The notes: a model not told the origin generated them from the letters alone. 64,000 nucleotides of DNA from Clostridium_T sp040217795 (GCA_040217795.1 JBEHWK010000004.1:1-64000), one strand, 5' to 3'. Shown: positions 42,789 through 51,957, numbered from the stretch's first letter. A program made the numbers and translations.

Positions 42789-44615
42789 TTATTCAACAGT
42801 AACTGATTTTGCCAGATTTCTTGGTTTATCAACATCAAGACCTTTATTTTTGGCAACATAGTACGCAATTAACTGGTGAGGTATAACTGAAAGTACAGGT
42901 GCTAAAAGATCCATTGTTTTAGGTATTTCAATTACGTAATCAAGACAATTGTCAGCATCAACATGCCCCTTATAGCAAATTCCTACAACTCTTGCCCCTC
43001 TTGTTACCACTTCTTTTATGTTACTTACCATTTTGTCAATTAACTTAGTTTGAGTAAGTGTTGTAAGCACTACAGTGCCATCTTCAATTAATGCTATAGG
43101 ACCATGTTTTAATTCCCCTCCAGCATAAGCTTCTGAATGTATATAAGTTACTTCCTTCAATTTCAAAGATCCTTCAAGACTTACTCCATAGTCTACTCCT
43201 CTTCCCAGGAAGAAAATATCCTTTTCCATGTAATGTTCTGAAGCAAATCTTTGAATTGTTTCTAAATTACCCAAAATTTCTTTTGCTTTCTCTGGCAATT
43301 GAATCATTTCCTTCTTAATCTCTTCTATTTCTTCTGCCTTTAATGTTCCTTTTAAGTCAGCAAAATATAAAGAAACTATATAGAATGCTATCAATTGAGT
43401 TACATATGCCTTTGTAGATGCTACTGCTATTTCCGGTCCTGCCCAAGTGTATATAACATCATCTGCTTCTCTTGATACAGAGCTTCCTACAACATTAGTT
43501 ATTGCCAGTACTCTTGCTCCTTTTTTCTTGCTGTCTCTTAATACTGCTAAAGTATCTGCTGTTTCTCCAGACTGACTTACAACAATTAAAAGTGATTTAT
43601 CTGTAATTAATGGTTCTCTATACCTGAATTCTGAAGCTATATCAACTTCTACAGGAACCTTTGCCCATCTTTCTATAAATGTTTTACCTACTAATCCCGC
43701 ATGATATGCAGTTCCGCAAGCAACAATAAACACCCTGTCAATCTTCTCCAAATCTTCTTTAGTTATTTTAATATCATCCAGTTGTATTTTTTCTCCTAAT
43801 ACTATTCTGGAAGTCATAGTATCCTTTATTGCTTTAGGCTGCTCATTAATTTCCTTTATCATAAAATCTTCATATCCGCCTTTTTCTGCAGCATCTGCAT
43901 TCCAAGTCACATGATATATTTCTTTTTCGATTTTTTCAGCTTCTTCATTAAATAAACTTACTCCATCCTTATCAATAACAACAAATTCCTTATCGTTTAG
44001 CAGGTAAACATCTCTTGTGTAATTTAATACTGCAGGAATGTCTGAAGCTATAAAGCTTTCTCCTTTTCCTAATCCTACAATAAGAGGACTATCTTTTCTT
44101 ACAGCAACTATTTTATCAGGCTCAGCTTTGCAAATAACTCCAATTGCATAGCTTCCCTCCATTTTGCTTGTAGCTTTAATAATTGCCTCCAATAAATTTC
44201 CTTTGTAATAGTAGTGTATTAAGTTAGGTATAACTTCAGTATCTGTTTCTGACAAAAATGTATATCCTTTAGACTTAAGTCTTTCTCTTAACTTGGCATA
44301 GTTCTCTATTATCCCGTTATGCACAACACTTATAGCCAAATCATTAGTTGAATGAGGATGAGAGTTTACATCTGATGGTTCTCCATGTGTAGCCCATCTG
44401 GTATGTCCTATTCCAATAGTTCCTTCTACAGGTTCTTTTTTCAGTTTCTCTTCTAAGTTAGCCAATCTTCCTTTACATTTGCTTACCTTTATACTTCCTT
44501 CATTCATTACAGCTACTCCAGCTGAATCATATCCTCTGTACTCCAGCTTTGATAAGCCGTCGACCAATACATCTGATGCTTTTTTATCTCCAAAATATCC
44601 AACTATTCCGCACAT
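42789..44615 (-). CDS. glmS: Glutamine-fructose-6-phosphate aminotransferase
   Basis: Makes glucosamine-6-phosphate from fructose-6-phosphate and glutamine, the entry to cell-wall precursors. The N-terminal glutaminase starts MCGIVGYFG with catalytic C2. Two SIS domains follow (VACGTAYHAG, SQSGETADTLA, LGRGVDYGVSLEGSLKLKE), and the C-terminal tail LAKSVTVE is standard. The 608 residues are normal. Expression is expected to be limited by the upstream glmS ribozyme. The next enzyme, GlmM, is encoded at 53311-54660. Confidence 0.97.
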   Translation of the reverse strand: MCGIVGYFGDKKASDVLVDGLSKLEYRGYDSAGVAVMNEGSIKVSKCKGRLANLEEKLKKEPVEGTIGIGHTRWATHGEPSDVNSHPHSTNDLAISVVHNGIIENYAKLRERLKSKGYTFLSETDTEVIPNLIHYYYKGNLLEAIIKATSKMEGSYAIGVICKAEPDKIVAVRKDSPLIVGLGKGESFIASDIPAVLNYTRDVYLLNDKEFVVIDKDGVSLFNEEAEKIEKEIYHVTWNADAAEKGGYEDFMIKEINEQPKAIKDTMTSRIVLGEKIQLDDIKITKEDLEKIDRVFIVACGTAYHAGLVGKTFIERWAKVPVEVDIASEFRYREPLITDKSLLIVVSQSGETADTLAVLRDSKKKGARVLAITNVVGSSVSREADDVIYTWAGPEIAVASTKAYVTQLIAFYIVSLYFADLKGTLKAEEIEEIKKEMIQLPEKAKEILGNLETIQRFASEHYMEKDIFFLGRGVDYGVSLEGSLKLKEVTYIHSEAYAGGELKHGPIALIEDGTVVLTTLTQTKLIDKMVSNIKEVVTRGARVVGICYKGHVDADNCLDYVIEIPKTMDLLAPVLSVIPHQLIAYYVAKNKGLDVDKPRNLAKSVTVE

Positions 44616-44684
44616 AAATAATTACCTTCCTTTTCTCTGTTTAAATTTTTATTTTTACATTTTTTCTAAAAAAGGGCATAAAAA

Positions 44685-44712
44685 TACTAGGGTCCAAAAG
44701 CCCTAGTTTTTT
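44685..44712. terminator. Terminator-like hairpin between glmS ribozyme and glmS
   Basis: ACTAGGG (44685-44691) pairs exactly with CCCTAGT (44701-44707). On the minus strand the stem is followed by ATTTTTAT, so it could terminate the leader RNA before glmS; on the plus strand T6 follows. Confidence 0.6.
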
Positions 44713-44728
44713 GCTTTAACACCTGAAA

Positions 44729-44874
44729 GGATTTGTGCTGAGAATTACTCCCCAGTTTTGTCCATTCGTTTACGGTAGTGCGATACCGTGGGGCACCCGC
44801 CGAAATTTTCGATAAACCCCACCCTCGTCAACTTAAAGAAATTTATACCCGACCTTCCTTTAAGTTCTGGCGCT
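44729..44874 (-). ncRNA. glmS self-cleaving ribozyme riboswitch
   Basis: The minus strand shows AGCGCCAGAACT at the cleavage site, with cleavage expected between A at 44874 and G at 44873. The core GTTGACGAGGGTGGGGTTTA, TCGAAAATTTCGGCGGGTGCCCC and the P4 hairpin ACGGTATCGCACTACCGT follow. Glucosamine-6-phosphate is the cofactor for cleavage; the 3-prime product is then degraded, giving feedback control of glmS. The 3-prime limit at 44729 is approximate. Confidence 0.96.
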
Positions 44875-44957
44875 TGATATAATATTTTCTTAATCAAATA
44901 TTTATCCTACTCTATAGTTCCCCCACCCTTCATTAATTTATACACTAACACTATTAT

Positions 44958-44985
44958 ATTTTATCATATTCTCATACTATTTCAA
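44958..44985 (-). promoter_or_regulatory. Probable glmS promoter
   Basis: TTGAAA (44985-44980), a 16-bp spacer and TAAAAT (44963-44958) on the minus strand lie about 75 bp upstream of the ribozyme cleavage site. Confidence 0.5.
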
Positions 44986-45049
44986 GTGTGTATTTAAATT
45001 TATAATATTTGTAAATTAATTGTAACTATCTGTAATTAATTGTAGTTTG

Positions 45050-45081
45050 AAAAAAGCCGAGAAACTACGAGTCTCTCGGCT
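45050..45081 (-). terminator. Terminator of the ilv operon
   Basis: AGCCGAGA pairs with TCTCGGCT around an 11-base loop and is followed by TTTTT on the minus strand, 13 bp after the ilvC stop. Confidence 0.88.
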
Positions 45082-45093
45082 GATTTAATCATT

Positions 45094-46101
45094 CTATTGT
45101 TCTAATTTCTTTTCGTTGATCCAAGACATCATTCCTCTAAGTTCTTTACCAACTTTTTCGATTTGATGTTCTGTTTCCATTCTTCTTCTTGCTCCGAATG
45201 CAGGTCTGTTTGCTTGGTTTTCAAGTAACCAGTTCTTTGCAAATGTACCGTCTTGGATTTCGTGAAGAACTTTTCTCATTTCTTCTTTAGTTTCTTCAGT
45301 GATTATTCTCTTACCTACTTGGTAGTCACCATATTCAGCAGTATCACTTACTGAGTATCTCATTAAGCTTAATCCACCTTGATACATTAAGTCAACGATA
45401 AGTTTCATTTCGTGTAAACATTCAAAGTAAGCATTTTCTGGAGCATATCCAGCTTCTACAAGAACTTCGAAACCAACCTTTATAAGTTCTGAACATCCTC
45501 CGCAAAGAACTGCTTGTTCTCCGAATAAATCTGTTTCAGTTTCATCCTTGAATGTAGTTTCAAGTACTCCTGATCTAGCTCCTCCGATAGCGTTTGTATA
45601 TGCTAAAGCTAAATCCTTTGCCTGACCTGTGTAATCTTGGTGTATAGCTATTAAGCATGGAACTCCTGAACCTTCAGTATAAGTTCTTCTAACCATGTGT
45701 CCTGGTCCTTTTGGAGCAACCATAAATACATCTACGTTAGCTGGTGGAACTATTTGACCATAATGAATGTTGAATCCATGAGCAAACACTAATGATTTTC
45801 CTTCAGTTAAATTTGGAGCTACTTCATCTTTGTATAGTTTTCCTTGTCTTTCATCTGGAACCAATATCATTATAACATCAGATCTCTTAACAGCCGCTGC
45901 TGTTTCCATTACTGTTAAACCAGCTGCTTCAGCCTTTGCCCATGATTTACTTCCTTCATATAATCCAACAACTACATCAATTCCGCTTTCTTTCATGTTT
46001 AATGAATGAGCATGACCTTGGCTACCATACCCGATAACTGCTACTTTTTTACCTTTTAATAATTCAAGATTTGTGTCTTTTTCATAATACATCTTTGCCA
46101 T
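45094..46101 (-). CDS. ilvC: Ketol-acid reductoisomerase
   Basis: Isomerises and reduces acetolactate or acetohydroxybutyrate in valine/leucine and isoleucine synthesis. It is a 335-residue class I enzyme. The Rossmann motif is VAVIGYGSQGHAHSLN (about 20-35); DLFGEQAVLCGG and the knotted C-terminal domain with EYGDYQVGKRI are present. The cofactor loop reads LYEGSKSWAKAEA, with a Glu where NADPH-type loops usually have a basic residue, so NADH use is possible. Last gene of ilvN-cimA-leuB-ilvB-ilvC. Confidence 0.96.
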   Translation of the reverse strand: MAKMYYEKDTNLELLKGKKVAVIGYGSQGHAHSLNMKESGIDVVVGLYEGSKSWAKAEAAGLTVMETAAAVKRSDVIMILVPDERQGKLYKDEVAPNLTEGKSLVFAHGFNIHYGQIVPPANVDVFMVAPKGPGHMVRRTYTEGSGVPCLIAIHQDYTGQAKDLALAYTNAIGGARSGVLETTFKDETETDLFGEQAVLCGGCSELIKVGFEVLVEAGYAPENAYFECLHEMKLIVDLMYQGGLSLMRYSVSDTAEYGDYQVGKRIITEETKEEMRKVLHEIQDGTFAKNWLLENQANRPAFGARRRMETEHQIEKVGKELRGMMSWINEKKLEQ

Positions 46102-46119
46102 TTGTTGTTCCCCCTCTAA

Positions 46120-47790
46120 TTATATATCTTCTTCGAAGATTATTTGATTTATAAGTGCCCCTGGTGCAACCATCGGGAACACCTTTTTATCTTCATGTAC
46201 TCTATAGTCAATAACCACAGGAACAGAAGAATTAAAAGCTTCTCTTAAAACAGGTTCTAATTGTTCTTTCTTTTCAACTAAAAAACCTTTGCCTCCGAAG
46301 GCTTCTGCCAGTTTAACAAAATTTGTTCCTCTGTTGATAGTAGTTTGTGAATACCTCTCCTCATAGAAGAAATTCTGCCATTGTCTGACCATACCTAAAG
46401 AATTGTTATTAAAAATTATTGTTACCACAGGAGCTTTTTGTGAATATGAAGTAGCTAATTCGTTACAATTCATAGCAAAACTTCCGTCTCCAGCTATGTT
46501 AATAACCAACTTATCAGGATTAGCAATCTTGCTTCCTATTGCTGCTCCCAGCCCAAATCCCATGGTTCCAAGTCCACCAGAAGTTACGAATCTTCTTGGT
46601 CTCATATGTTTATAGAATTGAGAAGCCCACATCTGATGCTGACCTACTTCTGTTGTTACAATTGCTTCCCCATTAGTTATCTCATTAATTTTACTAAATA
46701 AGAATTCAGGAGTCAATTCTTCCTTATTAATATTATTACCCTTGCCTTCTTGTTTATATCCATTAATTTTTCCTATCCACTCTTTGTGGTCTTTTTCTTT
46801 CAGCAGCGGAACCAATCTGAACAGAATTTCTTTAATATCACCTATCAGGCTGGCATCCACCTTGACATTTTTATTAATTTCCGCTGGGTCTATATCCAAA
46901 TGAATAATTTTTGCCCCCTCAAGATTAGCGTTAGAGCTTATAACCCTGTCACTGAATCTTGCACCTATTGCTATTAACAAATCACATTCCCATGCTCCTA
47001 AGTTTGAAGCCTTAGTTCCATGCATCCCTATCATTCCTGTAAATAAAGGATGGGTCACAGGAATTCCGCCCATACACATCAATGATGTAGCTACAGGTGA
47101 ATCTACCTTTTCAGCTAAAGCAATTAATTCCTCTGAAGCATCTGCTTTTATAACTCCTCCACCAGCATAAATAAATGGTTTTGAGGATTCGTTAATCAAT
47201 TTCGCAACATTTTCCAATGCTTCATCAGTTAAAAACTTATTGTTCTTTTCAATCTTAACAGGCTCTTTTTTCTCATATACAGCCTTTTGTGCAGTTATAT
47301 CCTTAGGGATATCAACCAACACCGGTCCTGGTCTTCCTTCCTGAGCAATTCTAAAGGCTTCCCTTATAGTATGTGCTAAATCATCTATGTTCTTAACCAT
47401 AAAGTTGTGTTTAGTTATAGGAAGAGTAATTCCTGTAATATCAACTTCCTGAAAACTATCCTTTCCCAACAATGGTCTTGTAACATTCCCGGTAATAACC
47501 ACCATTGGAGTAGAATCCATATAAGCTGTAGCTATTCCTGTTACTAAGTTTGTAGCTCCTGGTCCTGAAGTGGCAAGGCAGACCCCTACCTTACCTGTAC
47601 TTCTTGAATAACCATCTGCAGCATGAGACGCCCCTTGCTCATGGCAGGTTAAAACGTGTCTTATCTTATCTCTATATTTATATATAGCATCATAAATATT
47701 TAAAACAGCACCACCAGGATAACCAAATATAGTATCTACATTTTGTTCAAGCAAACACTCAATCAGTATCTCTGATCCGTTTAGTATCAT
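46120..47790 (-). CDS. ilvB: Acetolactate synthase large subunit
   Basis: A thiamine diphosphate enzyme that condenses pyruvate with pyruvate or 2-oxobutanoate. The catalytic Glu is in CHEQGASHAADGYSRSTG (about 48), and the ThDP/Mg motif is GDGSFAMNCNELATSYSQKAPVVTIIFNN. The 556 residues fit AHAS catalytic subunits. It lies 18 bp upstream of ilvC; its regulatory partner ilvN is the first gene of the operon, separated by cimA and leuB. Confidence 0.95.
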   Translation of the reverse strand: MILNGSEILIECLLEQNVDTIFGYPGGAVLNIYDAIYKYRDKIRHVLTCHEQGASHAADGYSRSTGKVGVCLATSGPGATNLVTGIATAYMDSTPMVVITGNVTRPLLGKDSFQEVDITGITLPITKHNFMVKNIDDLAHTIREAFRIAQEGRPGPVLVDIPKDITAQKAVYEKKEPVKIEKNNKFLTDEALENVAKLINESSKPFIYAGGGVIKADASEELIALAEKVDSPVATSLMCMGGIPVTHPLFTGMIGMHGTKASNLGAWECDLLIAIGARFSDRVISSNANLEGAKIIHLDIDPAEINKNVKVDASLIGDIKEILFRLVPLLKEKDHKEWIGKINGYKQEGKGNNINKEELTPEFLFSKINEITNGEAIVTTEVGQHQMWASQFYKHMRPRRFVTSGGLGTMGFGLGAAIGSKIANPDKLVINIAGDGSFAMNCNELATSYSQKAPVVTIIFNNNSLGMVRQWQNFFYEERYSQTTINRGTNFVKLAEAFGGKGFLVEKKEQLEPVLREAFNSSVPVVIDYRVHEDKKVFPMVAPGALINQIIFEEDI

Positions 47791-47822
47791 GTTCCCCCTC
47801 CTTCTTTAATGAGGTATTTAAA

Positions 47823-48905
47823 CTATTTTGCTTCTTTGATATATTTAATAACCAGTTCTCCAATTTCTTTTGTTCCAACCAGTTTATTTCCTTCACTCAT
47901 TATATCGCCTGTTCTGTATCCATCTTCAAGAACTTTTTCAACAGCATTCTCTATTTCTTCAGCTTCCTTCATAAGTCCGAAAGAATACTTAAGCATCATT
48001 GCACCTGATAAAATTGTTGCCAGCGGATTTGCAATTCCTTTTCCAGCTATGTCAGGAGCTGATCCATGGATTGGTTCATACATTCCAAGGGTACCGTCAC
48101 CTAAGCTTGCTGATGGAAGCATTCCTATAGATCCTGTAATCATTGATGCTTCATCTGAAAGTATATCTCCGAATAAATTTGAAGTAACTATTACGTCAAA
48201 TTGTCTTGGGTTCTTAACTAACTGCATTGCTGCATTGTCAACATATTGTCTGTCAAGTTCAACTTCAGGATAGTTTTTGTGAACTTCATCCACAACTCTT
48301 CTCCATAGTCTTGAACTTTCAAGAATGTTAGCTTTATCAACCAATGTAACTTTTTTATTTCTTTTCATCGCTGTTTCAAAAGCTATTTTAGCAATTCTTC
48401 TTATTTCTGTAGTGCTGTACTTTTCTGTATCAGAAGCAATTTCTTCATCGCCTTCTTTAACCAGGTTTCTTTCTCCGAAGTATATTCCTCCAGTCAGCTC
48501 TCTTACAACACATATGTCAATTCCATCGCCTATTATAGAATCCTTTAGCGGTGAAGCATCTCTTAGCGGTGCATGCAACACAGCTGGTCTTAAGTTGCAG
48601 TAAAGTCCCAAACCGCCTCTTAATCCCAATAACGCTTGTTCTGGTCTTATCTTTGCTGTAGGATCATCCCATTTAGGACCTCCAACTGCACCTAATAAAA
48701 CTGAATCACTATTTTTACATGCTTCAAGTGTCTCAGCAGGTAACGGAGTTCCCTTTTCATCTATAGCGATTCCACCTGCTAAAACATATTCATAATTAAA
48801 TGTGTGAGAATACTTTTCTCCAATAAGATCCAGCACCTTTATAGTTTCGTTTATAACTTCTGGACCTATTCCATCCCCTGGTATTACAGCTATTTTATAT
48901 TCCAT
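47823..48905 (-). CDS. leuB: 3-isopropylmalate dehydrogenase
   Basis: NAD-dependent beta-decarboxylating dehydrogenase of 360 residues. The family signature NLFGDILSDEASMITGSIGMLPSAS is present, with substrate arginines in PEQALLGLRGGLGLYCNLRP. Next to cimA it can act on 3-methylmalate to give 2-oxobutanoate for isoleucine as well as on 3-isopropylmalate for leucine. No leuC or leuD is in the window, so the matching isomerase must be encoded elsewhere. Confidence 0.94.
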   Translation of the reverse strand: MEYKIAVIPGDGIGPEVINETIKVLDLIGEKYSHTFNYEYVLAGGIAIDEKGTPLPAETLEACKNSDSVLLGAVGGPKWDDPTAKIRPEQALLGLRGGLGLYCNLRPAVLHAPLRDASPLKDSIIGDGIDICVVRELTGGIYFGERNLVKEGDEEIASDTEKYSTTEIRRIAKIAFETAMKRNKKVTLVDKANILESSRLWRRVVDEVHKNYPEVELDRQYVDNAAMQLVKNPRQFDVIVTSNLFGDILSDEASMITGSIGMLPSASLGDGTLGMYEPIHGSAPDIAGKGIANPLATILSGAMMLKYSFGLMKEAEEIENAVEKVLEDGYRTGDIMSEGNKLVGTKEIGELVIKYIKEAK

Positions 48906-49017
48906 GATTAACCTCCTGTTTGTTCTTCACTTTATTTTATATTATTTATTGTTTTTTATATATTCACCAAGCCCATTGTTTTTGGGTCATGGTCATGCGC
49001 ACTAAAATCTCTCTTAC

Positions 49018-50610
49018 TTAAAAATATGTTCTTACTTTTCTTTCAATATCTTTTATCAATTTATATTCAATGGAATCCACAAGGGCAATCCAGCTTGCTT
49101 CAATAATATCTCTGGATACTCCTACGGTAGTCCAATTTTCACTTCCGTCTGAAGATTCAATAAGCACTCTCACTGAAGACTCTGTAGCTGACCCTTCATC
49201 TAATACTCTTACCTTATAGTCCACAAGCCTGATATGCTTCAGCTGAGGATAAAATACCTCTAAAGCCTTTCTCAAGGCCTTGTCTAATGCATTTACCGGA
49301 CCATCCCCCTCTGCTGCTGTAATCTCATCTTTGCCATCAACATTTATGTTTACAAAGGCTGTTGATGTGAAGTTAGCTTTGAATGAAGGATGTTCTCCTA
49401 TAACCTTAAAACTGTTAAGGGTAAAGAATGGCTTGTATTTTCCGATTATTTTTCTTATTACCAGCTCTACAGTTCCCTCTGCGCCTTCGAATTGATATCC
49501 CTGGTGCTCCAGTTCCTTGAGTTTATCTATAACCGTCTGAACTTCCTGACTTTCCTTTGAATAGTTAGGAAATAATTTTTGAACTTCTTTAAGTATCGTG
49601 CTCTTACCGCCTACTTCTGAAACAAGTATCCTTCTGCTGTTTCCTACTTCTTCCGGATTTATATGCTCATAGGATTTAGGTTCCTTTACCACTGCATCTA
49701 TATGCATTCCGCCTTTATGTGCAAAAGCAGCGTTTCCTACATAAGGAGTATCATCCTTAAGCAGAATGTTTGATATTTCTGAAAGAGCCATTGCTGCAGA
49801 TTTAAGATTTACCAGTTGTTCTTTTTCAATAACGTCAATATCCATCTTTAACATCAATGTAGGTATTATGGAACTTAAATTTGCATTCCCGCATCTTTCA
49901 CCAATGCCTAAAAATGTTCCCTGTACATGATTTGCGCCTGCATCAACTGCAAGTATAGAGTTAGCTACTGCCGTTCCCATATCATTGTGACAGTGGATTC
50001 CTATGTTTCCTCCTACAATATTCTTTACCTCTGAAGTAATATCATATATTTCCTTAGGAGTGGTTCCTCCATTTGTATCGCATAACACTACCACTTCCGC
50101 ACCTGCATCCCTGGCAACCTTCAATGTTTCCATTGCATAATCCCTGTCGCTTTTATAACCGTCAAAAAAATGTTCCGCATCAAAAATAACTTCTTTTCCA
50201 TTTGCCTTCAGATATTCTACTGATTCTTTTATAAGCTTTAGATTTTCTTCCAGTGTTGTTTTAAGAATATCCCTTACATGAAAACCAGAACTCTTTCCGA
50301 ATATTGTAACAGCATCTGTTTTTGCTTCCAGCAGATTCTGAAGGTTTTTATCTTCCTGGACGCTGACCCCGATCCTTCTTGTGCTTCCAAATGCCACAAG
50401 TTTTGTTTTCTGTAATTTCAATGCTTGGGCTTTCTGAAAAAACTCCATATCCTTTGGATTTGATCCGGGATTTCCGGCTTCTACATAATGTACTCCCAAA
50501 TCATCTAATTCTCTGACAATTTTAAGTTTGTCCTCAACTGAAAAGGATATTCCTTGTCCCTGAGCACCATCTCTTAAGGTTGAATCAAGAATAAATACCT
50601 TATTACTCAT
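49018..50610 (-). CDS. cimA: Citramalate synthase
   Basis: Condenses pyruvate and acetyl-CoA to citramalate, the threonine-independent start of isoleucine synthesis. The DRE-TIM barrel is clear: LDSTLRDGAQGQGISFSVEDK at the N-terminus, GIHCHNDMGTAVANSILAVDAGA for the metal and active site. The C-terminal LeuA-type regulatory domain (about 385-530) allows isoleucine feedback. The length (530) and the DGAQGQG opening separate CimA from 2-isopropylmalate synthase. It is the second gene of the operon. Confidence 0.93.
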   Translation of the reverse strand: MSNKVFILDSTLRDGAQGQGISFSVEDKLKIVRELDDLGVHYVEAGNPGSNPKDMEFFQKAQALKLQKTKLVAFGSTRRIGVSVQEDKNLQNLLEAKTDAVTIFGKSSGFHVRDILKTTLEENLKLIKESVEYLKANGKEVIFDAEHFFDGYKSDRDYAMETLKVARDAGAEVVVLCDTNGGTTPKEIYDITSEVKNIVGGNIGIHCHNDMGTAVANSILAVDAGANHVQGTFLGIGERCGNANLSSIIPTLMLKMDIDVIEKEQLVNLKSAAMALSEISNILLKDDTPYVGNAAFAHKGGMHIDAVVKEPKSYEHINPEEVGNSRRILVSEVGGKSTILKEVQKLFPNYSKESQEVQTVIDKLKELEHQGYQFEGAEGTVELVIRKIIGKYKPFFTLNSFKVIGEHPSFKANFTSTAFVNINVDGKDEITAAEGDGPVNALDKALRKALEVFYPQLKHIRLVDYKVRVLDEGSATESSVRVLIESSDGSENWTTVGVSRDIIEASWIALVDSIEYKLIKDIERKVRTYF

Positions 50611-50645
50611 CGCTAACCTCTCCTATTATTAATTATCCTCAACAA

Positions 50646-51161
50646 CTATGCTTTGAAGTATTCCCTATGAGAGTTTATATCTTTTTCCCCTCTTTCAAGA
50701 GCCGCAAGACCTGTTCTTACCATTTCTCTTATTCCATACTCTTCCATAAGCTTGATAAGTGCTGCAACCTTGCTTTCATCTCCGGTAAGCTCAATTGTCA
50801 AGGTATCACTTGAGATATCAATTACCTTACATCTGAAAATCTTCACAATTTCATTAATTGCAGCCCTTTGAGCCGTATCTGCCTGTACTTTTATAAGAAC
50901 TAATTCTCTGTAAACTGAATCTTCCTGATCAAGTTCCACAACCTGACCTACATCCTCAAGTTTAGCCAGCTGCTTTTTAACCTGTTCAACAGTGTCGCTG
51001 TCTGCAAACATAGTTATAGTCATTCTTGACAACTCAGGTTTTTCCGTTCTTCCTACAGTAAGGCTGTCAATATTGTATCCACGTCTTGAAAACAATCCTG
51101 CAACTCTGCTTAAAACTCCGGAAGAGTTCTTTACTAAAACTGATAAGACATGCTTATCCAT
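50646..51161 (-). CDS. ilvN: Acetolactate synthase small (regulatory) subunit
   Basis: The regulatory partner of IlvB, conferring valine feedback. Residues 4-80 form an ACT domain (HVLSVLVKNSSGVLSRVAGLFSRRGYNIDSL), followed by the second conserved domain (about 85-165). The ATG at 51161 after GAGGGGG gives 171 residues, normal for the family; the longer frame to 51272 reads into the leader. First gene of the operon behind the T-box-like leader. Confidence 0.94.
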   Translation of the reverse strand: MDKHVLSVLVKNSSGVLSRVAGLFSRRGYNIDSLTVGRTEKPELSRMTITMFADSDTVEQVKKQLAKLEDVGQVVELDQEDSVYRELVLIKVQADTAQRAAINEIVKIFRCKVIDISSDTLTIELTGDESKVAALIKLMEEYGIREMVRTGLAALERGEKDINSHREYFKA

Positions 51162-51477
51162 TAAAACACCCCCTCTTGTATAAACAAAACCCACCCTTGA
51201 TGATATAATCATAAGAGGTGGGAATATAAACATATCTTCCGCCTTAAACACAATATCACTAGGTTCTAACAAACCCTTGCTTTTAACGGGGCTTACCGGT
51301 AGTCGCCTACTTATTACTCCATAGTAATTTTCGGGACCCTGCTCAGGAGTGATAAATATTTAGTAAAAGTATCGGCTCACAGCAATTACCGACTCTCTGA
51401 AACTTTTATTCCAAATACTAGTCTCCATCTCAGCATTTATTTTAAGGTCAAGTATTTATTTTTAATTTCTATTTGCA
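51162..51477 (-). promoter_or_regulatory. T-box-type leader of the ilv operon (Ile specifier), antiterminator atypical
   Basis: On the minus strand AGAGAG (51398-51393) and GCTGTGAGCC form the distal stem I. The triplet ATC (51353-51351), an isoleucine codon, precedes ACTCCTGAG just as the ACC specifier precedes ACCTCTGAG in thrS. A CCCCGTTA element follows. The terminator pairs CCCACC (51222-51217) with GGTGGG (51195-51190) and ends in TTTTG. Where the T-box TGGN-ACC motif is expected, the sequence is GGCGGAAGATATG (51243-51231), which departs from consensus. Confidence 0.75.
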
Positions 51478-51483
51478 TAAATT

Positions 51484-51512
51484 ATTGTACATTTAAATAT
51501 TAAATTCGTCAA
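51484..51512 (-). promoter_or_regulatory. Promoter of the ilv operon
   Basis: TTGACG (51512-51507), a 17-bp spacer and TACAAT (51489-51484) on the minus strand. The expected start near 51477 gives a leader of about 315 nt. Confidence 0.8.
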
Positions 51513-51710
51513 TAGTTTATGGTTTTTTTATTATATATTTAACAATTTTTGTTCAGTATTAACAATTTCAAAAAAGCAACTTTATTATATTAACATTATA
51601 CAAATTAAAATTACCCTTTTCATCCATGTTACTGCTGATATATTTTTTTGTCAATTACTTTTATCTCAATTCTGAATATTTAAAAAAATCCCTTCACCAA
51701 GGTATAATAT

Positions 51711-51845
51711 TTATTCAATTGTTTCTCCCTGAAAGTTTTTATATTCCGGAGGGTTCTTTTCAGTTCCTCTGTTATTCTGACTGTCATGGAGCCTTTTCCT
51801 TCTCTGTCCTTTTTGCAAAGCATTATTCTGTTTTGTTTTTGCCAT
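51711..51845 (-). CDS. Small basic protein, 44 residues, unknown
   Basis: A short frame with an excellent ribosome site, GAAAGGAGTGA seven bases before the ATG at 51845. The protein starts MAKTKQNNALQKGQRRKRLH and ends YKNFQGETIE; it is hydrophilic, with a basic first half and acidic end. It resembles small clostridial proteins in size and composition, possibly a spore-associated peptide, but no family is claimed. It lies in an otherwise empty spacer upstream of the ilv promoter. Confidence 0.6.
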   Translation of the reverse strand: MAKTKQNNALQKGQRRKRLHDSQNNRGTEKNPPEYKNFQGETIE

Positions 51846-51900
51846 TGTAATCACTCCTTTCAATTATTATTTTCTACTATTTTGAATATATTAATTCTTA

Positions 51901-51940
51901 AAAAACAAAAAGATTAAGATACAAGATTTCACCGTGTATC
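51901..51940 (-). terminator. Terminator after the metallophosphoesterase gene
   Basis: GATACA pairs with TGTATC (51918-51923 and 51935-51940); on the minus strand a T-rich tract (CTTTTTGTTTTTT) follows. Confidence 0.65.
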
Positions 51941-51957
51941 CCAACCTTCAAAAATTG

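Noticed and set aside
45009..45043. Two tandem copies of a GTAA-TTAATTGTA motif downstream of ilvC
   Set aside because: Too short and AT-rich to distinguish from chance in this genome.
51549..51565. TTGTTCAGTATTAACAA, a second possible Rex site upstream of the ilv promoter
   Set aside because: The half-sites are spaced one base too close (17 instead of 18 bp) and it lies about 37 bp upstream of the -35, so support is too weak.
51626..51850. A 74-codon plus-strand frame rich in Phe and Leu
   Set aside because: It lies opposite the 44-residue minus-strand gene, has no ribosome site and the composition of an antisense shadow.
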